Shown: one piece after another, positions 24,883 to 34,858 of the stretch
How the letters are laid out: each line of letters begins with the position of its first letter
Position numbering within the stretch: position 1 is the stretch's first letter
From: Thermothelomyces thermophilus ATCC 42464
Lineage: Eukaryota > Ascomycota > Sordariomycetes > Sordariales > Chaetomiaceae
Length of the DNA stretch: 64,000 bases
Assembly: GCF_000226095.1 (NCBI RefSeq)
Contig: NC_016473.1
Span: 930,001 to 994,000, forward strand
Reading direction: 5' to 3'
Translations under genes and position numbers: made by a program
The notes under the pieces: model-generated
What the model saw: the letters and a program-made list of their open reading frames with translations, nothing else
The model's database searches: none
What the model was told of the DNA's origin: nothing

Positions 24883-25923
24883 ATGGCTTCGTCCGTTTTC
24901 CACCAGGCTCGCCCTCCCAGTCCGCCGGTACCGCTTCCTTGCGTCCCGGGTCCCAAATTAGCCCCCTTTACCCGGAATGCTTACGCCGATATTGAGTTCA
25001 TCAAGTTTCTTGGTCGCGAGAACGACGTGGACTCTCTGGTCTGGAAGGTCAAAATCAACAAAGCTGGGCCCTTTGCCCTCAAGTTAGTACGTGTGAATGC
25101 GCAACACACCGGTTCGGCCCCGGTCCGGTCAAATCGGACTCTAACTCTGACTCGGAGTCTTCTCCCTAATTAGTTTTACTTCTGGCACTGGAACTTTCTC
25201 CGCAAGAACCAGGGCGGTGACCTCACGAGGCCGCTCGCCGGCCCGCAGCTCTATGTCGACTACTTTGACCCGTTCAACTGTGAGTGCCGTGCCTATGGCC
25301 GACTCAAGGAGGAAAAGCGCGAGGATCTGGCCGTCAGGGCCCTCGGCTATCTCCTTCTCACCCCCCAGCAGGAAATCGACTTGGCCCGGAGGGTCATCGG
25401 TCGGTCCACGCCGCCCCCCTCCGCCAACGCCGCCACTCTGGATGGCGACAATTTCTGGGGGCGGCACGAGCAGCATCGCGGATTGCCCGTCCGGGCCATC
25501 GTCAAGGACCTCGTCGCCAGCAAGGCTCCCGACCCCGCGCAGGCCGCGGGCCCGTGGGTGGACCTGCAAGCCCTCCACTCGCTGGGCATATTCGTGAAGG
25601 ACACGCACGGCGGCAACTACCTAAACGGGAAGCTCGCCGACTTCAGCCGCTCGTGGACCATGTACCACCCGGCCTTGGACCAAATCGGCGCCCGCAAACT
25701 AAGAAGCCTGATGCTGGACGAGCTGCAGCAACTGCTGGACTATTACTACGACGGGGCGGACGATTCGACAGTCATCCCTCAAGACCTTGAGGCTTTCTGT
25801 TCGGGATACCTTGACCGGTATAGGAATTTTCCGAAGGCGTACAACTGGCTCAAATGGGAGAAGAACGCCGACGCGGCAAAGGCGTACGTGGAACAAGGGC
25901 TGTTTGAGAGGGGGGCTCACTGA
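24883..25923 (+). CDS. FTA2-like (Sim4 kinetochore subunit family) protein
   Basis: Two exons, 24,883-25,086 and 25,174-25,923, joined across an 87-bp intron (GTACGT...TTAG, branch CTAAC at 25,141), give 317 residues. The N-terminal region DIEFIKFLGRENDVDSLVWKV...FALKL resembles a degenerate protein-kinase N-lobe (glycine-loop position, then an AxK). Downstream come FYFWHWNFLRKN, YVDYFDPFNCECRAYGRL, a VKD block (AIVKDLVA) and a kinase-like catalytic-loop region (LHSLGIFVKDTHGGNYLNGKLADFS). This order is that of the fungal FTA2 family (Pfam FTA2), named after a Sim4 kinetochore subunit; most family members in filamentous fungi are uncharacterised, often multicopy, and may not be kinetochore proteins. 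The ATG follows the homopolymer tract directly. The gene lies within 300 bp of the RIP block but shows no RIP. Fold assignment good, role uncertain. Confidence 0.78.
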
Positions 25924-27504
25924 CATCCAGGCGCTGCCGTGGACGTTTTGTAATACAAGATTATCTAGAGGATATCGGGAGCATAGCGGCTGGACATTTA
26001 TTCATCGTGGAGTTTACGTGGAACCCTTGTACGCATCCTAGACAAAATGACCATACACCTGAAACCTGGCAGAGCAAGTCACCAGCAGTTTCACCAGAGG
26101 ACGGGAAGGTCCGGGTAGAGGAAATGGCAGGTCAAGGACGAATTCAAATTTCTTTCTGTGTTCCTCCTAGGTACTGTAGCTCTGTGCGTAGTGATAATCT
26201 CTTCTAAGCCGAGTTAAGCGTCGCGGTAATCGCCGGATTGTAGGCGGAGTGGCCGGCCAGGCCGAGGTGATCTCGGCCGCCATCACGGGACCGGCCGCGA
26301 GTGGACTGCCCAGACCGGCTCGGTTGCGGCCAGCGGCCTGCCCGCGCAAGGTGGCGAAGTTTCTAGAGGAAGCGCGATAGGTTCCGGATCACCTACTATA
26401 CCTATACCTAAATCAGGGATCTTAGGTCTCGAAGGTTCTTCAAGTGGCAGGTCTTCTGCTATATAGGGCCGCTCTTTCGCATGGACGTTATCGGTAATTG
26501 TAGAGGTACCATTATTTTCGGGCTGTCTGCTGGCCCAGTCGCGGAGATTGGGTGTCGAGCTTGGACGACCGGAGGACGGGCCCTAATCAGGGCAGTCAGC
26601 CCAGCCCGGTCTCAGCCGGCTTTAGCTAGTATAGGCCAGGCAGCATTTGATCATGCTTCGGAATCAAATGTTCCTTGTTTGGGACAAATTTCGGTATGCT
26701 CCCGAGCAAGCTCTCCCACAGAGCGCCCAAGCCTCTGATGCATGTACCCATGAAATCGGCTCGATGAAAGACTGCTCGGCTAAGCATCCCTCCGTTCCCA
26801 CACTTACCTGGAGCTTAGGAGTGTACTGTATGTATGTACATACATACACAGCAGGGCGGGGTGCATACTGAACCACAAGGCACTCACTCTATCTACCCCT
26901 CAGTATTCCCGGGCGGGGGGTGAGATCCGATTTCCGCTTTGGGCCCTAGCGAACCTTTTGGCGAGGCGGGTTCGGACCATTACACTATGAATTTGACGCC
27001 TCTGATGTTCGACATCATAGTTCGGGACTTTTCGATCTTTCTACTCCGTACCACCCTAGGTTCCATTGGATCTCGGAATGCAACCTTCCTCCGCTGATAA
27101 ATCACTGTCTCAGCGTCCCGGCGCCTCACGGGCACGCAGAATGCACGGAACCGACAACGCTCTTAACCAAATAAACAAACTCTTCCCCTTTCCCGTGGTA
27201 GGTTCCAGACAGTCGCGGAAACAGCACACCAGCGCTGATGGCAGCCCCAGACGTTCGCCTTTCCCCTGCGTCCCGTCTCCGGGGCGAGGGAACTTTGGTC
27301 GGCGGTCAACCTCGCCGCGCTTGGCATCGCCCGATGGAGCTATCAACACCGCGCTCGTCCTCCTCCGCGCAGGCTATATCAATTTCGAGCTCGCCCCCGA
27401 CCCCCGCGCTCTCACGGACTGCCGTCTCTATTCGTACACGGTGCCCGTGTTCTCTCTGCGGGATACTTGACCACAGTACGCCATCGTGACCCGTGACCGA
27501 CAAG
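25924..27504. other. Intergenic, 1.6 kb
   Basis: No convincing gene. It contains a 22-bp perfect palindrome at 26,827-26,848 and a CTCCGTACC motif near 27,047. GC is like host DNA. The longest frames (about 80-130 codons) have no protein-like composition. Confidence 0.6.
26827..26848. repeat. Perfect palindrome, TGTATGTATGT/ACATACATACA
   Basis: A 22-bp self-complementary sequence with its centre between 26,837 and 26,838. Similar palindromes recur at about 31,075, 42,420, 47,675 and 62,122. Confidence 0.85.
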
Positions 27505-28371
27505 ATGCTCTCCGGGCTCTCCTCCCTCCTCGCCATCCCGGCCCTGCTGGCCGCAACGGCCGTAGCCGCACCGTCCGGAGAAGTGCCCGCTGCCCTCGCC
27601 CCGCGCGAGGCTGCGTGTCCGACGGTCACTCGATGGAAGGAATGGCACTATGAGACGGTCTGGCTCTCCACGACCACCGTCACCAACGGCTGGTCCTCTC
27701 TCGGCTCCGTCACCTCCACCAAAACGGAGGAGATGACCCGCACCATCAACACCAGGACCACGGTCTTTTCCCCGCTCGTCACGACGCTCCCGGGTGAGTG
27801 CTCCTGCCTCCGTAGCCTCCAGAGACTGCCTCTTTCTCCTCTGCCGGCCTGCTAATCCCGTGCCTGATAGTCACCACTGCCTCCCCGACCGTGGCTACCG
27901 AGACAACGACATTGACCTGGTATACTCATACCGTGACCGTCACCTCCCCCGGATATGCCCCGTCGTCGGTCTGCCAGGTCACGACGGTCACGTACACCAT
28001 CCCGAGCACCACGAGCGTCACACAGACGATGGATCTCTCGTGAGTGAACCCCCTTCCCCCCCCTTTTTTTTTTCGCTCACTGCATTCACAAAAAACGAGG
28101 TTCAAGTTGTCCTGACCGGAGCCAACCTCACTAACTCTTTCCCTGCGACAGCTATGCCACGACGTGGACGAGCGAGATCGGCCATGTGTCCACCACGACC
28201 AATGTGTACTTCGTCACGAATACCTTTACCGACACGAAGCCGGGGTCGACAGTCTATCAAACCACGGTGACACAGCCGGTAACGGTCACGTCCGTGGATG
28301 TCCAGGTTGCCACTGTCACCTCGACCGTCTGGGAGAAGGGCTGCGAGTCGTACGCTTGCCAGACGGCCTGA
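27505..28371 (+). CDS. Small Thr/Ser-rich secreted protein
   Basis: Three exons, 27,505-27,793, 27,871-28,039 and 28,152-28,371, with GTGAGT donors and TAG/CAG acceptors in matching phase, give 225 residues. The ATG starts a clear signal peptide (MLSGLSSLLAIPALLAATAVAA). The mature chain is dominated by Thr, Val and Ser in short beta-prone TVT/TTVT repeats, with few cysteines (ACPTVTRW near the start, CQV in the middle, CESYACQTA at the C-terminus). No catalytic domain is recognised. The composition suggests an O-glycosylated wall or extracellular protein; lack of a C-terminal hydrophobic tail argues against a GPI anchor. Similar Thr-rich proteins are common in Sordariomycetes and often restricted to related species. 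Confidence 0.75.
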
Positions 28372-31300
28372 GAGACTGGGCCTGGAACAAGATGAGCTGG
28401 CGGCCGGTTGGGGTTCGAGATGTAAACAATTACAGGCCCGTCTCGGCGCAAGAATTGGGTAGCCGCAGATGCCCCGGAGTGTGAGTAGTGTAGGTAACCA
28501 CAACCCCATTTAGAAGGTCGGTCCCTGTCGTGCGGGTTCGAATTGGCCGACACGAGACCAAAACACAGCCTTTTCTCAGAATCATAGTGTCTGTCGGAAC
28601 CATCAGACCCTGCGTACCACATGAACTTGTCCCATAGCATCCAAGCCGCCTACCACCACCTACTTTTGTGCGAGACTTGTGTCATGCCTAAGGTACTGCA
28701 GATACTCTGACCACCTGATGCCCATATGGGGTTGTCTGTAGTTTAAGATAGTCAGTCATAAAGCCCTACTGTACACCCCAAGTCTTCTTACTAGCTCCAT
28801 GCTTCGTGTCGCAGCTCCCACTTGGCCGTAGATATTAACATCTTTCAAGGGGAAAAGGAGCAATACGCGCCAGCAGATGAAACAGCTCCGATATTTACTG
28901 AGTACTTGCATGTTTGGAGGAGGAGGAGGAGGAACGACACGGTGGGGAAGCCGATGCATAGGTGCCATGTCAGGATAGAGTAAGGGCTCTCTCTATACAT
29001 GTGAGACATGTGTGAGACCGTTTGGTGGTGTCGGCGTCAGTCTAGACAAGAATGCTCCGAAGCATTTGTGCCCCACTGCGTCCGAGGAACAAACCGTTGG
29101 GATTCCCGTACGCACACCGCTCCCTACAATGGAGCAAAGAACTCGATACTGACTTAGAAATACATTTGGGTAGCTGGGCTCGCCTGTGGCAGAACAAGTC
29201 GGGAAATGGTAATAATGAGAGGACGAGGCGCATATCAAGAATCAGGGCCGGAGAGAGACACGGTCGAGCACACAAAACCCTACGATTCGTCCATTCCCAG
29301 TTCCTGGAACAAGGTGGTTTTCCGTCTCAAGCGACCTTCCTCGTTGATTGTGTTGATCGTGTTGATCGTGTGAGTGCGCGCGTTTGTGTGTGCGCGCGCG
29401 TGTGGGTGCGTGTGGGGAGGGAGGTAGGTGGGGGGAAGAGGTATGGTGACGCGAAACCAACCGCGCGACAATAGGTCCCGATGGCATTCGGCGTCCGACG
29501 CGGGAGGCCCGGCCTGGGCTTTGTGATCGGTGCTATATGTATGTCGGTATGTATGTATGTAATCCGTACATCACTTCGGCTCACGGAATCTTCCGTACTT
29601 ACATAACGTAATGAATCCGTGTGTACTATATGCATTGCAGGCGGAGGAATCAGAGTTGGTTCGCTTAGCTGGGATACATTTAGCAAAACCGGGTAGGTAA
29701 GGTCGTTGTGCAGCTTGCGTTCACCGGTCAGAAAGGAAAAAGCGGAATGGATGTATGTAGTGTAATCCGTAATCCATTGTAAGTGTTAGTGTAGGATACG
29801 TATGTACCAACAAGTCAGCCGGGGTTTACTCCGGGCTTGCACCAAGATTAGCAGCCAAGGTAGGTCAGCAAGTTGGTGGGGCGGGATCGAGTGACAGGGG
29901 CTGTATGGAGGTGGATCCAATCGGAGGCCACATCCCTCCCCCCCGGAACCAACTCACGGGCCGGGTGGATGGCTCCCAAGTACTCCGTAACGGCCGGCAG
30001 CCGGAGTATGGACTTGGAGTGACAAATGACCGCAATGATGTGACGGTGCTCGCAGGGCAACGAACGGCACATGGCCACCATGTTGAGCCTTGTGTAGGTC
30101 GGCACCGGGCATAACGCAGGGAGAAAGGACACTGGGGGATCTTGTGGCTGATACATCGCGTAACATCCTGCTTCCACTGCTATGTGTGCTGGAGTTGGGA
30201 ATCCCCTGGGTTGGATAATTTACTATAGTTGATAACTGCTTTCCTGCTTACCTTTGGGTTGCCGCCGCGGGAAAGCGAGGAAGTTGGAGAGCACCGACAA
30301 CTTCATCCGCCGCTCTCAATGTCGGGCCAGGTTGCCATCGGGCGAGTTCAGACTTCATGGAACCCCACTAGGCGGTAGGTCGTTTTTGTCGGTGGCTCCC
30401 ATGTTATCTGCGATCTCCGCCAGCACGGGCGGCAACACCTCCGCGAATCTGTGTGCACACTCTTGTCTTTCGTACCAAACACGACGTGGAGATTCTCAGT
30501 TTCATGTCATCGCATACTCATTGTCGGTCGCATACTAATGACGCCAGATGTCTCGTGCTGGACCAAGGCACACGGGGAGCGCCGAAGCGGATCGCGCCCG
30601 CAGCGGCCCACACGAGACCTCCTAGTAGGGCATGTAATCCGTGCAATCGAGAGTGTTGGGGTTGACCCGCCAGCTTGGCATTCTCCTGTCGCTGAGGGTC
30701 CCTTGACCATCTATCTATGCTCCTTCTCCAATGAATTGGGTCTCGTACAGGCAGCCCTAACGATCTGCGAACCAGGTCTGCCGACCAACCTAGTGGTATC
30801 AGTAGCAAAGTATATTACGCAGTTCAAGGTAGTGTAGGCGTACCTTATGCACAGAGTATCCGTAGTGTAGCCAATCGACAAAGAGATGCGCACGTCCTTC
30901 TCGTTCATTTGACCATGGGGAACCGATAGGGCGTGCTTTTCCCAAAGGAGATCTACATCAGTACTTGATACATACCTACATCCGACATACTTTGCTCTTC
31001 CGAGACGAGTGTAACCTGTATAGCCAGTGTACGCTCCTGCGTGCCTTGTATGTAAGGTAGTTACTGTACATAACGTATGTATGTACATACTGCGTACACA
31101 CACAAGGTTGGCCCTTCCTCTCTGTGCTACCTGACCTGCTCCTGCCGCTGCTGTGCCTGATTGCTGCACGCTGTACGGAGTATTGCACGCTGCAATCCCA
31201 CGAGGGGCAGTAGGAGGCTGCTCCATTTACCTCTACCTCGCCGAACGGTTCGTGCCGCCTTTTTTGGCTCCTAAGACGCACACCGTGCCTGACTCGGCTC

Positions 31301-32090
31301 TGATTTGCCATTGTCGGCTTCAGCGCCCGACCGTGTCCCTTCTTTTAGCCACCCTGGCTGGCCGTTAAGGTACTCAGGTAGCAATTTCTTCCGAAGTAGG
31401 GAAGCACGCCAACGCTACGTTATAACTATCCACTAGCCCCTCGATTTCCGATTCCAGCCAGCAGTCGCCTACGCCCACACCAACAATCGCTCACACCCGT
31501 ACCAGGGTTTGTACCCGTATCCGTACCCGGTGCCGCTGCCTCGGTTCACGCCCACTACTGCACTTCAACCTCATTCGACCTGCCGCCGCCGGGGCTGGCT
31601 AGCATCGCATCTCATCGGACCTGCGGGCTTCGACTTTGTTAACTCCGGGGCACACACACATACACACATACACACCCATACACACCAAACTACTTTCCAT
31701 GTACCGCGAACCCAGCTGGTCCAGCCAAACAGCTGAACTGGCAGCAACAGCACCATCGCGCGACAGCGGTCCGTCGCGACCGCCCAGGCGAAGAGCTCTC
31801 GGGGCACCAATGCCTCCCTGATCGCTGCGCTCCCCGGCCAGCATTGCCGTCACTCATCCGCTCTCCTCAGAAGCGACCGCGACGGTCTCGCACATCCCGG
31901 CTATCTTTGTCATTCTAGTCGTTTTATCTTCTGTTTACTTTCTTCGGGGAAGGAAAAGGGAAGGGGCTCTCTCTGCCTCTCCCCTGCGCTGTCGATCTGG
32001 CTCACCTCTTCGATGCTCCATGGGGATGGCAACAACAGGAACAAGGTACAGATACATTATTCACAGGGCCGCTCCCGAATAACGTAGCCG
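28372..32090. other. Intergenic, 3.7 kb
   Basis: No gene supported on either strand. It holds a GT/GC-rich simple tract (about 29,341-29,430), a CA/TACA microsatellite (31,651-31,686), a TATGTACATA palindrome near 31,072-31,090, and several copies of the GTAATCCGTAC / TACTCCGTA / GTACGGAGTA motif (29,571, 29,763, 29,982, 30,626, 31,172). Confidence 0.6.
31651..31686. repeat. CA/TACA microsatellite
   Basis: Alternating CA and TACACA units over about 36 bp, non-coding. Confidence 0.85.
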
Positions 32091-33039
32091 ATGCTATGGG
32101 TTCCCCAGTCTGGGAATTCCCGACTGGATCAACGCCGAGCAGCCCGGCGTCCCAAGCCGGGCCAAGCGCGAGAGCAGCCAACACCACCAACACCGCAGAT
32201 GCGGGCACCAGCAACTTCCAGTGTGGAAACCCCTGAATCACCCACCTTGCAGCCCCAAGCTGGCCCCGATGCCAACACTGGGCCGCGGCTGCCTCACCCT
32301 TTAGTAACTCCTCGCATGCCCCAGTCGCTCAGTGAGGGGCGCATCGAGGTCGACGAGGCATACCTGGAGCCTGCTGAGAAGCCAGAAAACAGGCCTGATT
32401 CCACGCAGCTCACGGGCAGCCCGATCCAAGTCGATGAAGACTATGAAGAGGTCGAAGAGCCGCCAAAATTCACGCGGCCACCAGACCCGAGGCCGGTCGC
32501 GGCAACGAACGAACCTCGAGCCCCGGCCTGGCTCTCGCCAGCTCTACCGGCGGCTGGAAGATATGATCGCCAACGGGACACAGTGCAATGTGCGAAGCGA
32601 ACCTGGACCACCACCAAGGCCGGCGACAGTGGCGCCGGCCCCACCATCCTCAGAGACGTCAGGTCCGGTGCCAGCCGACCCGGAATTCCTCGAACCCGAT
32701 CCCGAATGCTCCATGCCGAGCCCGGGATCGGACAACAACACGAGCGACATGGATGACTTCCACAACGAGCTGTGGGCGCTGGCCGAGAGCAGCAGCATCT
32801 CGTTGCGGTACGCCAGCGCGCCCGGGGGCATCAGAAAGTACACGGCCGGAGGCATCTCCCTGCGCTACCAGCGGGCGACCGACGCCGCGATGCGCGCCAC
32901 GACGGTGGTCCGGAACCGACCGCGGATGCGCAGGCGGAGCAAGACGCGGCGCGGAAGCACCGGCTCTTCAGCAGTGCAATCGCCGGCCATGTCGTCCGCA
33001 GCCTCGCCCCAGCCACCAAACGCAGAGTGTCCGCCGTAG
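32091..33039 (+). CDS. Probable Pro-rich hypothetical gene, structure uncertain
   Basis: Protein-like sequence runs through this stretch but changes frame. From 32,091 one frame gives a Pro-rich, acidic region (SEGRIEVDEAYLEPAEK, SPIQVDEDYEEVEEPPKF). From 32,542 another gives LYRRLEDMIANG, then DMDDFHNELWALAESSSISLRYASAPGG and a basic RNRPRMRRRSKTRRG tail, ending at 33,039. A 46-bp GT-AG segment (32,496-32,541) would connect them in phase but is very short for an intron. A third frame around the ATG at 32,096 also reads well (MGSPVWEFPTGSTPSSP), so the N-terminus may be wrong or the locus may carry a frameshift. The aromatic/acidic and basic blocks near the C-terminus look like a conserved fungal hypothetical protein. 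No function recognised. Confidence 0.42.
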
Positions 33040-33226
33040 CATCATCCGCTGGGTGGCGCGCATATCCTTCCGTATCTCTTTTCTTGGTGCTCCGGTTTTG
33101 TTTCTCCGGTGCTGGCGCCATATACGTGATACCCTTATGTTCGTGTCTTGGTGTCCTGGAGACTTGTTGTCGTCGGGGTTGGCCTGGGAAAACATTTCGG
33201 GTTTGTCAAAGCGGAAGAAAGAACAC

Positions 33227-33266
<40 letters not shown>

Positions 33267-33726
33267 GAAAACCAAAAGGAACGACAAAGAATTCATACAG
33301 GAACTCAACCCTGTGGCTACGGCGCAAATTGCATGTCGACTGCAGCAGAATCTTGGGCAGTTGTTGCTTTTTACGGCCCTGGGCATCATAAACCGGGCCA
33401 TACAGAGCACGCAGGAACAATAAGCTACTCAATAGACTGGGCCACCGCATGAGCCCATCCCCGACTCTCGGGCTAGGGTCCCGTTACCGGTCTACGGATT
33501 ATAAACACTAAAAGTCACGATACACGTCCGAATGACTTCGGAACTTGTGCATGCATGCTTCAGAACCTTCGACATCCTCAACATTGGAGAGTTCGACAAG
33601 AGGTTCTGTAATAATGTACAAAGCAGGAGCTGTATTTTAATAAGAGAAATGAATCTTCATTCATCACAGCAGGGCTCCGCTGTTCACAGGATACTTTTTT
33701 TCTCGCGCACGCTCAATCTTTGGGTT
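33040..33726. other. Downstream/intergenic sequence with A37 tract
   Basis: 3' flank of the hypothetical gene. It includes an uninterrupted run of 37 A at 33,228-33,264. No gene seen. Confidence 0.6.
33228..33264. repeat. A37 homopolymer
   Basis: 37 consecutive A about 190 bp after the stop of the hypothetical gene. Too long for an ordinary poly(A) signal region; either slippage or a retrotransposition scar. Confidence 0.9.
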
Positions 33727-34471
33727 CATTCCTTTCTTTATTGTTTTATTCTTTTCCTTTCTTCATCTCTCTCTTCGCCTTGTTTCTTTCTCTCTATTTA
33801 TCTCGCTTTTTTTCTCTCTTTCGTCTATCTTTTTGTTCTTCACTACACCGCCGCCGCCGCTCAACCCCGAGGATAGCCCTCTGTTTGCTTGCCAAGGGAG
33901 ATGTCCAAGGGATATCTTTGGCGCAGCCAACCTCTGTTTAGCAACGGGGAGAAGTGCTCCGCCTCATCCGTTGCTCGTTCAGTTTCACCTCACCTTGTGC
34001 GCGTCACATGATGTCACGGGTGTGGCTCATGCGACTCGAGTATGCTTGTTTTCCTCGATGTTTGCACACACACCCCAGCCAATACAGGGAGGAAAAACAA
34101 GCATTGAAAAAGAAGGGGGCCTTTCACTGCCAGCCGGAGGAAGCCGGGCTGGGTTGGCAACGCCTCTTAACCCTGGAAGGTCGTCTACACCCCAACATTC
34201 CAGTCCCCGGCCAAATCTTTATGCTCGCCAACGAGGAAGCCGCTGGGCCATCCTCGCCAGGTAACTCGAGCGCGACAAAGCCTGTCGATGCTTGTTCTTT
34301 GTCGGTCCGAGCGAGTCCTGCCAGACGACACAACCCTCCTGCCCTTCCCTCTCCCCCCCCTCTTTTTCCTGCCTCGTCAGCACTCACACCCACCTTGCCA
34401 TGATTTTGGGGTAAGATCAAGATCGCGACTAGCCTGGAATGCGAGATCGTCTTGAGACAGCCATCCATTCC
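33727..34471 (+). promoter_or_regulatory. Candidate AbaA (TEAD) sites upstream of wetA
   Basis: Four CATTCC elements lie in the wetA upstream region: + strand at 33,727-33,732, 34,196-34,201 and 34,466-34,471, and reverse (GGAATG) at 34,436-34,441. CATTCY is the binding site of the TEAD-type regulator AbaA in Aspergillus, which acts upstream of wetA. Long pyrimidine-rich tracts (33,720-33,840; 34,550-34,630), typical of filamentous-fungal promoters, accompany them. Inference from motif only. Confidence 0.45.
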
Positions 34472-34858
34472 TCGGCGTCGCCAGGGTACCTGCATGGAAC
34501 GATGCTCTCATCTACATATCTCCTGGGAGACATCCTTACCACTTCTCCCCACCCACACCACGCAAACCGCCCTCCCCTTTCCCTCCTCCTCCCCCTCCCT
34601 GCTCTCCCTCTTTTCCCTCTTCCACTTCATATGAACCTTGTGTTGACGTAGCAGACTGAGTAAACTTGTTGACATCCCGAACCAACCCGACACTTACACC
34701 CTTGGCCGCCTCCGGGTGAATATCATGGCCGTCTGGAGCAATGACAATTAACACACAGCGCAACACAGCACGCCACTGCCACCTACTGCTCATCCATCTT
34801 AACGGTAGGAGCTATTACTGCGGCGCGCGATCTCGACGATTCTTGTGACCAACCAGCA

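Noticed and set aside
26890-26990. Possible tRNA-like GGTTCGGA box
   Set aside because: No acceptor stem, A box or anticodon arm can be formed around it.
28530-28560. GGTTCGAAT, a B-box-like sequence
   Set aside because: No A box at proper distance and no cloverleaf.
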